Below are positions 22,801 to 37,800 of a DNA stretch of 64,000 nt, piece after piece. A model generated the notes under the pieces. The model saw only the letters and a program-made list of their open reading frames with translations. It was not told the DNA's origin and did no database searches. The number at the start of each line of letters is the position of its first letter. Position 1 is the first letter of the stretch. The position numbers and the translations under genes are program-made. The stretch comes from Macrostomum hystrix (Eukaryota; Platyhelminthes; Macrostomidae): assembly GCA_950097015.1 (NCBI GenBank), contig CATNEN010000038.1:19564001-19628000 (forward strand). Direction: 5' to 3'.

Positions 22801-25800
22801 ATTATGAGTCATGAGAGTTATGAGTCATGAGAGTTATGAGTCATGAGAGTTATGAGTCATGAGAGTTATGAGTCATGAGAATTATGAGTCATGAGAGTTA
22901 TGAGTCATGAGAGTTATGAGTCATGAGAATTATGAGTCATGAGAGTTATGAGTCATGAGAGTTATGAGTCATGAGAGTTATGAGTCATGAGAGTTATGAG
23001 TCATGAGAGTTATGAGTCATGAGAGTTATGAGTCATGAGAATTATGAGTCATGAGAGTTATGAGTCATGAGAGTTATGAGTCATGAGAGTTATGAGTCAT
23101 GAGAGTTATGAGTCATGAGAATTATGAGTCATGAGAGTTATGAGTCATGAGAGTTATGAGTCATGAGAATTATGAGTCATGAGAGTTATGAGTCATGAGA
23201 ATTATGAGTCATGAGAGTTATGAGTCATGAGAATTATGAGTCATGAGAATTATGAGTCATGAGAATTATGAGTCATGAGAATTATGAGTCATGAGAATTA
23301 TGAGTCATGAGAGTTATGAGTCATGAGAATTATGAGTCATGAGAATTATGAAGGTGGTTGCAGGTTGCAGCGTAGTGATTAATAGATCCGTCAGACTCAC
23401 CACTGGAAGGTCGGAGGTTCGATTCCGGACTCCACTGGAACAATGAAGTCGTTTCATTTAGCAGGGAGCATAACCCTACATTGTTTTCGATTGACCCAGC
23501 TGTTAACTTGTCAATTGAGGGTGGGTGTGGCGTTCCCCCAGTCCATGGACCGAACAGCCGTACACAGCCTTCAGATACGCCACGTAATAGCTGCGGCTGT
23601 GCCGTCGGATGTACATCTGGCCCAATTTTAGCAGGGTGTAATCAACTGTTATTATGCTACTTATTATTGTCTTGACTATATTTATAGTTAAGAACTATAA
23701 AACAATAAATTGTCAGACTTGTGATTGTGTCAGGTATTCCTCTATCTCGATTGGTTTTTGTTGCTTTTTTTGCTGTCTTATTCGACTAGCGTAAGGAATT
23801 ATCAGCATAGATTTAGATATTGACTGAGATTCAGTCTCCCCCGGTCGGTTGGCATGAATGCACTCGACTCTTAATTTGTACTGGCACACTTCAGACTAAT
23901 ATAGTATCGACTGGGCTACTAATGCATACAAAATTAAACTGGTAGCTAGCGGGTTTGTATATGCAGATATTGCCAAGAAAAGCAATCTCATTTCTGTTTG
24001 GTCTAGTCTAACTTATTTCCTTGGCTACGAGTATTTTATTTTGTCATTTTTGTACGTAGGCATATTGTTGACTATAGAAAGTTTGTTACTTCAAAGTTGT
24101 TGCACTACAGCAAGGGAGGGAATGACGTGAAAAGTGCACTCAGAGTGGCGTCCCACTACGTGCGTTCTACTTTCTACTATCGATCTTACTTGGCCAAAAA
24201 CTTTCGTGCTCCGTATGTCTGTTGGTCTGGAGTAAGTTGGAATCTATAATTAAAAAATGATGAGCGAGTTGAAGCGACTGCTGGCTTGGCTCCGCCTAGT
24301 AATTCAATCCCTAAGATCATCTTCGATGCACTTCTAACCGAAGATTAATCGATTATTGTGGCTGTTGCATGGCTAGAAAAAAATGGAAACTGAAAATCGT
24401 TAAACGCGGTCACGAATATAGCTGCTAATCTATTTCAATAACTGTAGTGAATGAATACTACGAATTTGTGTTCTACGAAGATTTTAAGGGTTGAAGCCTA
24501 GTGGACTCACGACTTGGAGGTCGGGGATTCGATTTCCGATTCACTGGAACAATTTGTCTTTTTGGCAAGGCAATCAACTCTGCATTGATTTTCGTTCACC
24601 CAGCTGTTAAATGGGTAACAGTATTAGCTGGTACCCCAGTCCATGGACTGAGCAGCCGTACGCAGCCTTCAGATATGCTGCGCAATAGCTGCGGCTGGTC
24701 ATTGTCGGCTGTAAATCTGGCCCTTGTGTGGCAGGTGTAATTAATTAAATTAATAAGCATTATTCAACTAATTTGGTAAAAATTTGTCATGAATGATGTA
24801 ATCATTGCTATCAATGGCTGAAGTGGAGTATGTAAAGACAGTCATGAATGATGTAATCATTGCTATCAATGGCTGAAGTGGAGTCTGTAAAAATTAGTCA
24901 TGAATGATGTAATCATTGCTATCAATGGCTGAAGTGGAGTCTGTAAAGACAGTCATGAATGATGTAATCATTGCTATCAATGGCTGAAGTGGAGTCTGTA
25001 AAAATCAGTCATGAATGATGTAATGATTGCTATCAATGGCTGAAGTGGAGTCTGTAAAAATCAGTCATGAATGATGTAGTCATTGCTATCAATGGCTGAA
25101 GTGGAGTCTGTAAAAATCAGTCATGAATGATGTAATCATTGCTATCAATGGCTGAAGTGGAGTCTGTAAAAATCAGTCATGAATGATGTAATGATTGCTA
25201 TCAATGGCTGAAGTGGAGTCTGTAAAAATCAGTCATGAATGATGTAGTCATTGCTATCAATGGCTGAAGTGGAGTCTGTAAAAATCAGTCATGAATGATG
25301 TAGTCATTGCTATCAATGGCTGAAGTGGAGTCTGTAAAAATCAGTCATGAATGATGTAATCATTGCTATCAATGGCTGAAGTGGAGTCTGTAAAAATCAG
25401 TCATGAATGATGTAATGATTGCTATCAATGGCTGAAGTGGAGTCTGTAAAAATCAGTCATGAATGATGTAGTCATTGCTATCAATGGCTGAAGTGGAGTC
25501 TGTAAAAATCAGTCATGAATGATGTAATCATTGCTATCAATGGCTGAAGTGGAGTCTGTAAAAATCAGTCATGAATGATGTAATCATTGCTATCAATGGC
25601 TGAAGTGGAGTCTGTAAAAATCAGTCATGAATGATGTAGTCATTGCTATCAATGGCTGAAGTGGAGTCTGTAAAAATCAGTCATGAATGATGTAGTCATT
25701 GCTATCAATGGCTGAAGTGGAGTCTGTAAAAATCAGTCATGAATGATGTAATCATTGCTATCAATGGCTGAAGTGGAGTCTGTAAAAATCAGTCATGAAT

Positions 25801-28800
25801 GATGTAATGATTGCTATCAATGGCTGAAGTGGAGTCTGTAAAAATCAGTCATGAATGATGTAGTCATTGCTATCAATGGCTGAAGTGGAGTCTGTAAAAA
25901 TCAGTCATGAATGATGTAATCATTGCTATCAATGGCTGAAGTGGAGTCTGTAAAAATCAGTCATGAATGATGTAATCATTGCTATCAATGGCTGAAGTGG
26001 AGTCTGTAAAAATCAGTCATGAATGATGTAGTCATTGCTATCAATGGCTGAAGTTGAGTCTGTAAAAATATATAAATTAACTCCTGAAGGCTTTGAAAGC
26101 ATAAAAATTGAATGAATTGTTCTATTATTTAGAAGCAACAGGGAATAATTAAAAAAAATAAGCATTTCTTTGACCTTATTAGCAGTAGTGCAGCAGGCCA
26201 ACAATAATTACGAAGACTTGTAACTAGTGCAACAACAAGTAGCGGCTAGATAAGATAAACAGTGTCGGAGGCCGCTTTGAGAGGGACTTAAGTGTGCTTC
26301 CGGGTTTGTTTGCATTAGTGATTTATGAGCACACCTGCACTTCACCAGCCAGCTCTAGTTGATTATGAGTTTAAACTCAGATAGGCTTTGATTTATTAAC
26401 TGTTGAGAGGCTGCAACTAATTGTAAATGACCCTTTATGGGAGCATCTATGCCGCTATCGGATATGACTTCGCGGTCGGACTCAAGTTTCTAAGTTATTT
26501 ATAACTCGCTACGGCAAGTCCTGTTAAAGAACCATATTAAAACTACGTTTTAATTAAGCAATATTTAAGCGCTACGATTTTCCGCCCTTATATTGGGGGG
26601 GGGTTTCTGCTACCAAGCGAACCCAGTATTTTTCCAGTTAGTTATCAGCACAATAACTGAACATAACTGTCAATAGTGTGCAACAAATCAGTGCGTTGAA
26701 ATATGGTTTAAAATTAGGAATCTAAAAAATAATTCTATTGATCCAATATTCTATTTTTCCAAGCTTGGAAAAAAATGATATCTCTGCTTTAGATGAATAT
26801 GTATTTATAAGGAATGATATCTGAAATACAATTCTGCCTTTAAATGTTAGAACGTTTTGTTGTATCTGACTTTCAATTATTCCCTACTTTGTGACGGTCC
26901 ATTCCATTAGCTGCATTTTCATATTCATTCCATAGCTAGTGCACTAGCCAGGTATAAGCGGATTAACGGAATTTCATAAGCTGCTTTCATCTACGTTTAG
27001 ATTTCTTCAATTACGTAAATTGCGCATATTCTATGTGAAAATTAATGCTTCGTAATCCTTAACTTTTGGGATATTATTTGAACTCGATTTCCCTTATATT
27101 GCTGATGTTTGCTTTTAGTGCGCAATTCTAGATTTTCTTGTTCAGGTCGAAACATCATGCGAGAATAAAGTTTTGTAATACGGTTTGATTAAACTTTGCT
27201 TCGAAACTGCTTCAAAATTTTCCGTTGATTTTAGTTTAAAACTAAATTGTAGCACGATTTTAAATGTAAGCAGCCTAAATGTAAATGTCAAAACTGTGTA
27301 TTAAAATATTTTACTTCTCGATTTTCGTAGGTTATGCCTACACATAGTCATGAAAGCAATGGTCGTAGCTGCTGAATAGTCGGCTTTTTCTTGCCTAAAT
27401 TAAGCTGATTCAGAAATATTCGTATTAGGTACGTTTCTATTCTTAAAAACTGTATTAAAATCCTAAAAGTTTGGATACTATATTGGCTGAAATTCATCGA
27501 CCTTACCCACCTACTAATTTCTTAATCATGGTACTGATAAAAGCCATTGTTTTACCTTGCCATTTGACAAATTTTTAAGTTCTGAAACATCCCTAAAACC
27601 CTTATCCCATAAATCCAGTACGGACGAGTCAGCCACCGAGTCTATTCTAAAGAGCCTGGAGACGATGGTGTCTCTGTGCGGTCGGCTGGGCCTGACAACG
27701 CCACGCGACGCTTTCATTACGGCCATGTGCAAGGCATCACTGCCGGCCGCCTATGCTCTGGCTGTGCTCAGCAGCGCCACTATTAGCCAGCATCATAAGG
27801 GTGAGACACTCTACTTGGGGCTGTCCTATTCCGTATTTCTTGTCTATCTTTTATTTATCTAATTTCTTTCCTAATATGCCTCCATCCCACTGCCTAATCT
27901 GGCTTAATCCCACTGCCTAATCTGGCTTAATCCCACTGCCTAATCTGGCTCAATCCCACTGCCTAATATGGCTCTCTCCTACTGCCTAATCTGCCTCTAT
28001 CCCACTGCCTAATCTGCCTCTATCCCATTGCCTAATCTGCCTCTATCCCATTGCCTAATCTGCCCCTATCCCATTGCCTAATCTGCCTCTATCCCATTGC
28101 CTAATCTGCCTCTATCCCATTGCCTAATCTGCCCCTATCCCACTGCCTAATCTGCCTCTATCCCACTGCCTAATCTGCCTCTATCCCATTGCCTAATCTG
28201 CCTCTATCCCACTGCCTAATCTGCCTCTATCCCACTGCCTAATCTGCCTCTATCCCACTGCCTTATCTGCCACTATCCCATTGCCTAATCTGCCTCTATC
28301 CCACTGCCTAATCTGCCTCTATCCCATTGCCTAATCTGCCTCTATCCCACTGCCTAATCTGCCTCTATCCTACTGCCTAATATGGCTCTCTCCTACTGCC
28401 TAATCTGCCTCTATCCCACTGCCTAATCTGCCTCTATCCCATTGCCTAATCTGCCTCTATCCCATTGCCTAATCTGCCCCTATCCCATTGCCTAATCTGC
28501 CTCTATCCCATTGCCTAATCTGCCTCTATCCCATTGCCTAATCTGCCCCTATCCCACTGCCTAATCTGCCTCTATCCCACTGCCTAATCTGCCTCTATCC
28601 CATTGCCTAATCTGCCTCTATCCCACTGCCTAATCTGCCTCTATCCCACTGCCTTATCTGCCACTATCCCATTGCCTAATCTGCCTCTATCCCACTGCCT
28701 AATCTGCCTCTATCCCATTGCCTAATCTGCCTCTATCCCACTGCCTAATCTGCCTCTATCCCACTGCCTAATCTGCCTCTATCCCACTGCCTTATCTGCC

Positions 28801-31800
28801 ACTATCCCATTGCCTAATCTGCCTCTATCCCATTGCCTAATCTGCCTCTATCCCATTGCCTAATCTGCCCCTATCCCACTGCCTAATCTGCCTCTATCCC
28901 ACTGCCTAATCTGCCTCTATCCCATTGCCTAATCTGCCTCTATCCCATTGCCTAATCTGCCTCTATCCCACTGCCTAATCTGCCTCTATCCCATTGCCTA
29001 ATCTGCCTCTATCCCATTGCCTAATCTGCCCCTATCCCACTGCCTAATCTGCCTCTATCCCACTGCATACATTATGCATTATTTTCTGATGACGTTATCT
29101 AGAAGTTCATATTTCTAGGAATCAATGCCAGTCAATGCACTGCCCTATTTATTTTATCTCATCGCTGCGAGTTGGCATTGATTATATTTTCGACTGTAGA
29201 TTCTAGCTTGAATCAAAAGTTAAAATATTGAACAGCTCACCTGCCTGTCTCATTTTCTACTTTTACAGTCTATAATATTTTTTTCGCTAATGAAACGTTA
29301 GTCAATAGCTGTAAACTTAAAACAATACTAAATAATCAGAATTACGAATCGGATATTTGTCCTCCTCATCCTTCCAGATCCCTAGCTTTGGTCTATAGTC
29401 TTCTCACATTCCCAGTTTTTTGTCTATAATCCTCCCCATCCCTAGTTTTACTCATCTAAAATCTTCTCAAATCCCTTTTTTCGGTATGTATTCTTCCCAG
29501 ATTCCCAGTTTCTGTCTGTAATCCTCCCAGATCCCCAGTTTCTGTCTGTAATCCTCCCAGATCCCCAGTTTCTGTCTGTAATCCTCCCAGATCCCCAGTT
29601 TCTGTCTGTAATCCTCCCAGATCCCCAGTTTCTGTCTGTAATCTTTGTTATTAAGTAAGTTACCATTCGTTTTATCTTCAGTTCGCGACGGTTCCACTTC
29701 AAATCCGAATTTGATTTCAAACAACTCGAGCGTTTCCACCATCGCTGCGTCCGGCACGTCAGCACCAGCGTCGGCTGCAGCTCTGGGAGCTTCGTCTGGA
29801 TCGTCAGCTTCCCCAGCCGCGGCGGTAGCCGATCTGTCAGTCTCGAGTTCTTCGTCTACTTCGGCTCGCGAATTCAACCAAGTCGTGGTGGTGGGGCCAG
29901 CCTTGCCAACCCCAGGCCTAGCCGAATTGGGCAAAGTGCACCTGACGGCCAAGAACATGCAGTGCATGCGGGCTATACTCAGCGTGGCTCATTGTCAGGG
30001 ATCTATCCTAGGCACTGCCTGGCACCTGCTGCTCACCACTCTGCAGCATCTCACCTGGGTTCTCGGCCTCAAACCAGTCTCTGGCGGGGGTTTAGTCCAC
30101 GCCAAAGGCTCCGGCGAAGGCGGCACGGTAGTCACTACCGCCGTGGTGGCAGATCTTGCCGTTCTTTCCAGCATGCTCAGTCGGTTATTTGAGAGCTCCG
30201 AGTTTCTCGACGATGTCGCCCTGCATCATCTGATTTCGGCGCTCTGCAAGCTGTCCATGGAGGCCATGCAGCTGGCATCGGCTAATAAGGTGAGCCTGCC
30301 TGAGCCTGCGGGATCACGAAATCCCACTTCCTACGTCTCAAATCTCACATCTAACATCCCAGGCTTCATATCCCAGATCCCATACGAAACATCTCAGATC
30401 CCCTACATCTCAGATCCCCTACATCTCAGATCCCAAATTCCAGATCCCAAATTTTAGATCTGGCTTCCAGATCCCAGGTCCAAGTTTCCCGAACCCACAT
30501 CTCAGATCCCACATCCTTAATCCCACAGCCCAGATCCCAGATCCCACATCCCAGATCCCACATCCTAGATCCCAGATCCCACATCCCAGATCTCAGATCC
30601 CACATCCCACATCCCACATCCCAGATCCCACATCCCAGATCCCACGTCTCAGATCCCACATCCTAGATCCCAGATCCCACGTCTCAGATCCTAGGTCCAA
30701 GTTTCCCGAACCCACATCCCGGATCCCACATCCCAGATCCCAGATCCCACATCGCGGATCCCACATCCCAGATCCCACATCCCACATCCCACATCCCAGA
30801 TCCCACATCCCAAATCCCAGATCCCACATCCTAGATCCCAGATCCCACGTCTCAGATCCTAGGTCCAAGTTTCCCGAACCCACATCCCGGATTCCACATC
30901 CCAGATCCCAGATCCCACATCCCGGATCCCACATCCCAGATCCCACATCCCACATCCCACATCTCAGATCCCACATCCCAGATCCCACATCCCACATCCC
31001 AGATCCCACATCCCAGATCCCGCATCCCAGATCCCAGATCCCACGTCTCAGATCCTAGGTCCAAGTTTCCAGAACCCACATCCCGGATCCCACATCCCAG
31101 ATCCCACATCCCACATCCCAGATCCTACATCCCAGATCCCACATCCTAGATCCCACATCCAGATCCCACATCCCAAATCCCAAATCTGAGCTTCTGCACC
31201 CCTAATCCTATTGATACCTAGCAAACTGTTGGTCGGTTTTTTGAGTGCGATTTCGTTAATCCTTCAGTGTCTGCTCGTAGATCAATATAATCCAGAATTG
31301 AGTATCTGTCTTAAAATCCTCAAAATTTTTACCATCACGAATCCCCGATTCTTTAGATATTCAGGTGTGGAAATTTTTAGAAGCAGAAAGATACGTCGCT
31401 TCTGAAATCCTTTTATTGCGAGTTAATAGACTATTCGGTACTCTAATAAATTCTAGAAAAAATCACTTTACAATCCCTAGAGATTTAATGTATACTCGAT
31501 TTATAATCGTTTAACATTTTTAGCTATTCATTTTTTCTCCCTACAATGTCTTCATCCTTGCTGCAGCTGATTGAAATCTTACTAGCCATTTTTTTTAATT
31601 AATTCATTTTTCCTTTGAATTGACTTTTATCACAATTTACTGCAGCAAATTTCCAGTAAATTGCTTTCACGCCTGCGCCCGAATTCGTCATTTTGAATTG
31701 AATATTTCTAAACGGCAGTTAGGAGTTGAAAATTGTCATTTTTTAGGATCTATCAATTGTTTTTCAAGTCATTCACTTGCTTTACTAGGGATGCTCAGAT

Positions 31801-34800
31801 GTTCATGTAATGTAAAAAACATCTACACAGTAAAAAACATTCCCTTATTTGCAAAAAATAGCTGCAATCAGATCAACTCTATAGATATATATCACAAGTA
31901 GAATCGATGGTTTTCTGTTTTTTATTCTAAGCAGTTAATATTTACATCCTATTAGTTGGTTTTTCAGATCCTTTAAGCTCTTGTTATCCCAAATCAAGTT
32001 ATCCCAAATCCAGTTATATCAAATCAAGTTATCCCAAATCCAGTTATCCCTATTTCAGTTATCCCAAATCCAGTTATCCCAAATCCAGTTACCCCTATTT
32101 CAATTATCCCATATCCAGTTATCCCAAATCCAGTTATCCCAAATCCAGTTATCCCATATCAAGTTATCCCAAATGCAGTTATGGCAAATCCAATTTGGGA
32201 TAATCCTGTTATCCCAAATCCAGTTATCCCAAATCAAGTTACCCCTATTTCAGTTATCCCAAATCCAGTTATCCCAAATCAAGTTACCCCTATTTCAATT
32301 ATCCCAAATCCAGTTATCCCAAATCCAGTTATCCCAAATCCAGTTATCCCAAATCCAGTTATCCCAAATCAAGTTACCCTATTTCAGCTATCCCAAATCC
32401 AGTTATCCCAAATCCAGTTATCCCAAATCAAGTTATCCCAAATCCAGTTATCCCATATCAAGTTATCCCAAATCCAGTTATTCCCAATCTAGTTATCTCA
32501 AATTAATCATCCCATATCTATTGGTTCAAAATATGAGCTATACAAAATTAAACTTTCCTTTTCCGATGTGTAAAAAAATAAATAGAATAAATATTATCGA
32601 GTTTTCCAATATCCAGTTATGAAAAACGAGAATTGTCCAAATGAGCTTGACGTGTGTATTTTCTATATTCTGTCCTCAAAACTGAATGTGGTCAAATTTC
32701 TATTTTCTATCACCTCGGTTCGCTAAGCAGTTGGTCAAAATATTATTCTCATTCTTTTATATTATTGCCAATTTATATATTTATACATTATTATATTTTG
32801 CTTTTCTTGCCAAATTCTAGGATTACATTTGTTTTCTAAGGAGTCTGCGACTTAATGACAGTCTAAAGGATACCTGACCTTATGTGTATCAAAATATGAA
32901 AAATCTCTTTACAAAGGCGATTTAACCTTTCCAGATAGGTGCCTGAAAAGAACAGGTAGCATAAACTAAAGAAAGTAGATAGATAAAGACACTGCAGGTA
33001 GATAGAAAAGATGCTGCAGGTAGATAGATAAGACACTACAGGTAGATAGATAAGACACTGCAGGTAGATAGGTAAGACACTGCAGGTAGATAGATAAGAC
33101 ACTGCAGGTAGATAGATAAGACACTGCAGGTAGATAGATAAGACACTGCAGGTAGATAGATAAGACACTGCAGGTTGATAGATAAGACACTGCAGGTAGA
33201 TAGAAAAGACACTGCAGGTAGATAGAAAAGACACTGCAGGTAGATAGATAAGACACTGCAGGTAGAAAGATAAGACACTGCAGGTAGATAGATATGACAC
33301 TGCAGGTAGATAGATAAGACACTGCAGGTAGATAGATAAGACACTGCAGGTAGATAGATAAGACACTGCAGGTAGATAGATAAGACACTGCAGGTAGATA
33401 GAAAAGACACTGCAGGTAGATAGATTAGACACTACAGGTAGATAGATAAGACACTGCAGGTAGATAGATAGATTAGACACTACGGGTAGATAGATTAGAT
33501 AGGTAGATAGATAGGTAGATGTAAATATATGGAAAATAAACCACAGGTTAATAACTTAGATAGATAAGAGAGGCAGATATGTGGCAGATGGAGGGTATAA
33601 TTTATTTTTACGTGACTTGTCACAATTTCGTTTTTCGTCTTGTTTATAGGCTGTACGATCATTGCAAAATTGAAGGGTTGAGTAAATATTAAGCATGCAT
33701 CCGTTTTTCTGAATTTTGTAAAAAAAATTTTACATGCTTTTATAAGTATCACCAACATCTTCAAGTGATCTTTAAAGATCTTCTATTTTTGATTATCCTT
33801 TTTCAAGAAAATGTTCTCTAGAAAGATATTTGAGCACTTTTTTTCCATATTATCCACGTGCTCACACCGACACTGGCAGGAGCCGTCCCTGTTCGCTGTG
33901 GCCAAACTGCAAGAGACCGGCCTTGTAAATCTCAAGCGCATGGAGGTATTGTGGAAACCCGTTACACATCATCTGCTAGAGGTGAGTTCGAGCTTTCAGT
34001 GTTTTTTATAATTTAATTCTTTACTAGCTAGTGTATTTCTCACATGTACAGCCGCTCCCGCTAGATCTATAAGAGACTACAGGTAGCTAGATCGGTCATA
34101 AAATGTAAGTAGATTGGTAAGAGACTGGGCTGCTAGATAGATTACAGATTGCAGCTAGATTGGGCAGTGATGGAATATACGATTTCAGAGACTGCAGGTA
34201 GATTAGGTCAGAGAGGGCAGGTATATTAGGTCAGATATGAGAGGTAGGTCAGAGACGGCAGGTAGATTAGGTCAGATATGAGAGGTAGGTCAGAGACGGC
34301 AGGTAGATTAGGTCAGATATGAGAGGTAGGTCAAAGACGGGCAGGTAGATTAGGTCATAGACGGGCAGGTAGATTAGGTCATTGACGGGCAGGTAGATTA
34401 GGTCATAGACGGGCAGGTAGATTAGGTCATAGACGGGCAGGTAGATTAGGTCAAAGACGGGCATATAGATTAGGTCATAGACGGGCAGGTAGATTAGGTC
34501 ATAGACGGGCAGGTAGATTAGGTCATAGACGGGCAGGTAGATTAGGTCATAGACGGGCAGGTAGATTAGGTCATAGACGGGGAGGTAGAATATGTCAGAG
34601 GCGGGCAGGTAGATTAGGTCAGATATGAGAAGTAGGTCAGAGACGGCAGGTAGATTAGGTCAGATATGAGAGGTAGGTCAAAGACGGGCAGATAGATTAG
34701 GTCATAGACGGGCAGGTAGATTAGGTCATAGACGGGCAGGTAGATTAGGTCATAGACGGGCAGGTAGATTAGGTCATTGACGGGCAGGTAGATTAGGTCA

Positions 34801-37800
34801 TAGACGGGCAGGTAGATTAGGTCATAGACGGGCAGGTAGATAAGGTCATAGACGGGCAGGTAGATTAGGTCATAGACGGGGAGGTAGAATATGTCAGAGG
34901 CGGGCAGGTAGATTAGGTCAGATATGAGAAGTAGGTCAGAGACGGCAGGTAGATTAGGTCAGATATGAGAGGTAGGTCAAAGACGGGCAGATAGATTAGG
35001 TCATAGACGGGCAGGTAGATTAGGTCATAGACGGGCAGGTAGATTAGGTCATAGACGGGCAGGTAGATTAGGTCATAGACGGGCAGGTAGATTAGGTCAT
35101 AGACGGGGAGGTAGAATATGTCAGAGGCGGGCAGGTAGATTAGGTCATAGATGGGCAGGTAGATTAGGTCATAGACAGGCAGGTAGATTAGGTCAGATAT
35201 GAGAAGTAGGTCAGAGACGGCAGGTAGATAATTGGAAATAGAGCGGGTACAGTATGAGTGACAACCCAAAATTGCTAAAAGCCATGTTTGAATACAACAA
35301 TATGCATAATGCAAAAAGCAACTAGAAAGTAATTGATTGATGGCTTGTTCTCAGTCTGCTTTAGCTGACGTGTCTGCAAACTTGCAGCCTCTTTATCCTC
35401 AATTCTCAATTGGCAATTAAAAGTTTGGAGAAAACTAAATGGCTTAGCAAACACGTCTCTGAGACAGAATTTGTTTTGTTTGACGCACGCTAATGCTGGG
35501 CCCAGTATTGGTATATGATGTCCTCAGACATGGTCCTAATGCTGACCTAAATTTGCTGTTTTGCTATATCAATCTGCTCACAAATTTGGCAGTGGAGAGT
35601 GACATTTGGCAGTAGAGAGTGACATTAAGCTGTGGAGAGTGACATTCGGCAGTGGAGAGTGACATTTGGCAGTGGAGAGTGACATTCGGCAGTGGAGAGT
35701 GACATTCGGCAGTGGAGAGTGACATTCGGCAGTGGAGAGTGACATTTGGCTATGTGGAGAGTGACATTTGGCAGTGGAGAGTGATATTTGGCAGTGGAGA
35801 GTGACATTCGGCAGTGGAGAGTGACATTTGGCAGTGGAGAGTGACATTCGGCAGTGGAGAGTGACATTTGGCAGTGGAGAGTGACATTCGGCAGTGGAGA
35901 GTGACATTCGGCAGTGGAGAGTGACATTTGGCTATGTGGAGAGTGACATTTGGCAGTGGAGAGTGACATTCGGCAGTGGAGAGTGACATTTGGCAGTGGA
36001 GAGTGACATTTGGCATTGGAGAGTGACATTTGGCAGTGGAGAGTGACATTTGGCATTGGAGAGTGACATTTGGCAGTGGAGAGTGACATTCGGCTGTGGA
36101 GAGTGACATTTGGCAGTGGAGAGTGACATTTGGCAGTGGAGAGTGACATTCGGCAGTGGAGAGTGACGTTCGGCAGTGGAGAGTGACATTTGGCAGTGGA
36201 GAGTGACATTCGGCAGTGGAGAGTGACATTCGGCAGTGGAGAGTGACATTTGGCTATGTGGAGAGTGACATTTGGCAGTGGAGAGTGACATTCGGCAGTG
36301 GAGAGTGACATTTGGCAGTGGAGAGTGACATTTGGCATTGGAGAGTGACATTTGGCAGTGGAGAGTGACATTTGGCATTGGAGAGTGACATTTGGCAGTG
36401 GAGAGTGACATTCGGCTGTGGAGAGTGACATTTGGCAGTGGAGAGTGACATTTGGCAGTGGAGAGTGACATTCGGCAGTGGAGAGTGACGTTCGGCAGTG
36501 GAGAGTGACATTTGGCAGTGGAGAGTGACGTTCGGCAGTGGAGAGTGACGTTCGGCAGTGGAGAGTGACATTTGGCAGTGGAGAGTGACATTTGGCATTG
36601 GAGAGTGACATTTGGCAGTGGAGAGTGACATTTGGCATTGGAGAGTGACATTTGGCAGTGGAGAGTGACATTCGGCTGTGGAGAGTGACATTTGGCAGTG
36701 GAGAGTGACATTTGGCAGTGGAGAGTGACATTCGGCAGTGGAGAGTGACGTTCGGCAGTGGAGAGTGACATTTGGCAGTGGAGAGTGACGTTCGGCAGTG
36801 GAGAGTGACGTTCGGCAGTGGAGAGTGACATTTGGCAGTGGAGAGTGACGTTCGGCAGTGGAGAGTGACGTTCGGCAGTGGAGAGTGACATTTAACAGTT
36901 AAGAGTGACATCAGAAAACAGAAAAAAGTGACAAATTAGAATTAATTTCAAATCAAATTTCTCTCTTGCTTTCGTCTGGTATTTTCGACATAAAGCTGGT
37001 AATCCACTTCGATAAAAAATTTCCGCGAAAATTGTTTGAAGAAGCCTGAATCCGTCTCCTTGGACTTACCTTAATTAGCATCGACCTATTCGGTCCAGAT
37101 TCTGGCTTCTGGCACAAAACGTCAGCTAGATTCGAGTCAGAAAGAGGTTAATTGAATTAAAACTGGCGGTTCAATTGCTCTGTAAATACAAACACAAGCT
37201 TTCTGAGTTTGTTTGAGTTTTTTTAATTGCCACCGACAACCCTTGTTCTCCGCTTTCAGTGTCATTAACTTACCAAACTATGTCCATCCGTTTGCTTCTT
37301 TCTCTTTTAAGTATTTTGGGCGTCTGTTTCTTTCCTGCCGTTTGTTAAATAAATGCCTTTTTAGGCTAATGCTCAGGCCTTCTATACAGTGGCTTCCCCA
37401 GTGTCTTTTCCCACTGTCTCTTCCCCCACTGTCTCCTCCCACTGTCTCTCCCCCAGTGTCTTTTCCCACTGTCTCCTCCCCAGTGTCTTTTCCCACTGTC
37501 TCCTCCCCAGTGTCTTTTCCCACTGTCTCCTCCCCCAGTGTCTTTTCCCACTGTCTCTCCCCCAGTGTCTTTTCCCACTGTCTCCTCCCCAGTGTCTTTT
37601 CCCACTGTCTCCTCCCCAGTGTCTTTTCCCACTGTCTCTCCCCCAGTGTCTTTTCCCACTGTCTCTCCCCCAGTGTCTTTTCCCACTGTCTCCTCCCCAG
37701 TGTCTTTTCCCACTGTCTCCTCCCCAGTGTCTTTTCCCACTGTCTCCTCCCCAGTGTCTTCCCCCACTGTCTCCTCCCCAGTGTATTTTCCCACTGTCTC

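Noticed and set aside
22305-23350. CRISPR-like array
   Set aside because: Direct repeats have no unique spacers, and the context is a eukaryotic intron.
35578-36911. 428-codon minus-strand frame (HCRMSLSTA-type repeats)
   Set aside because: Pure translation of the 20-bp array; other frames are open too.
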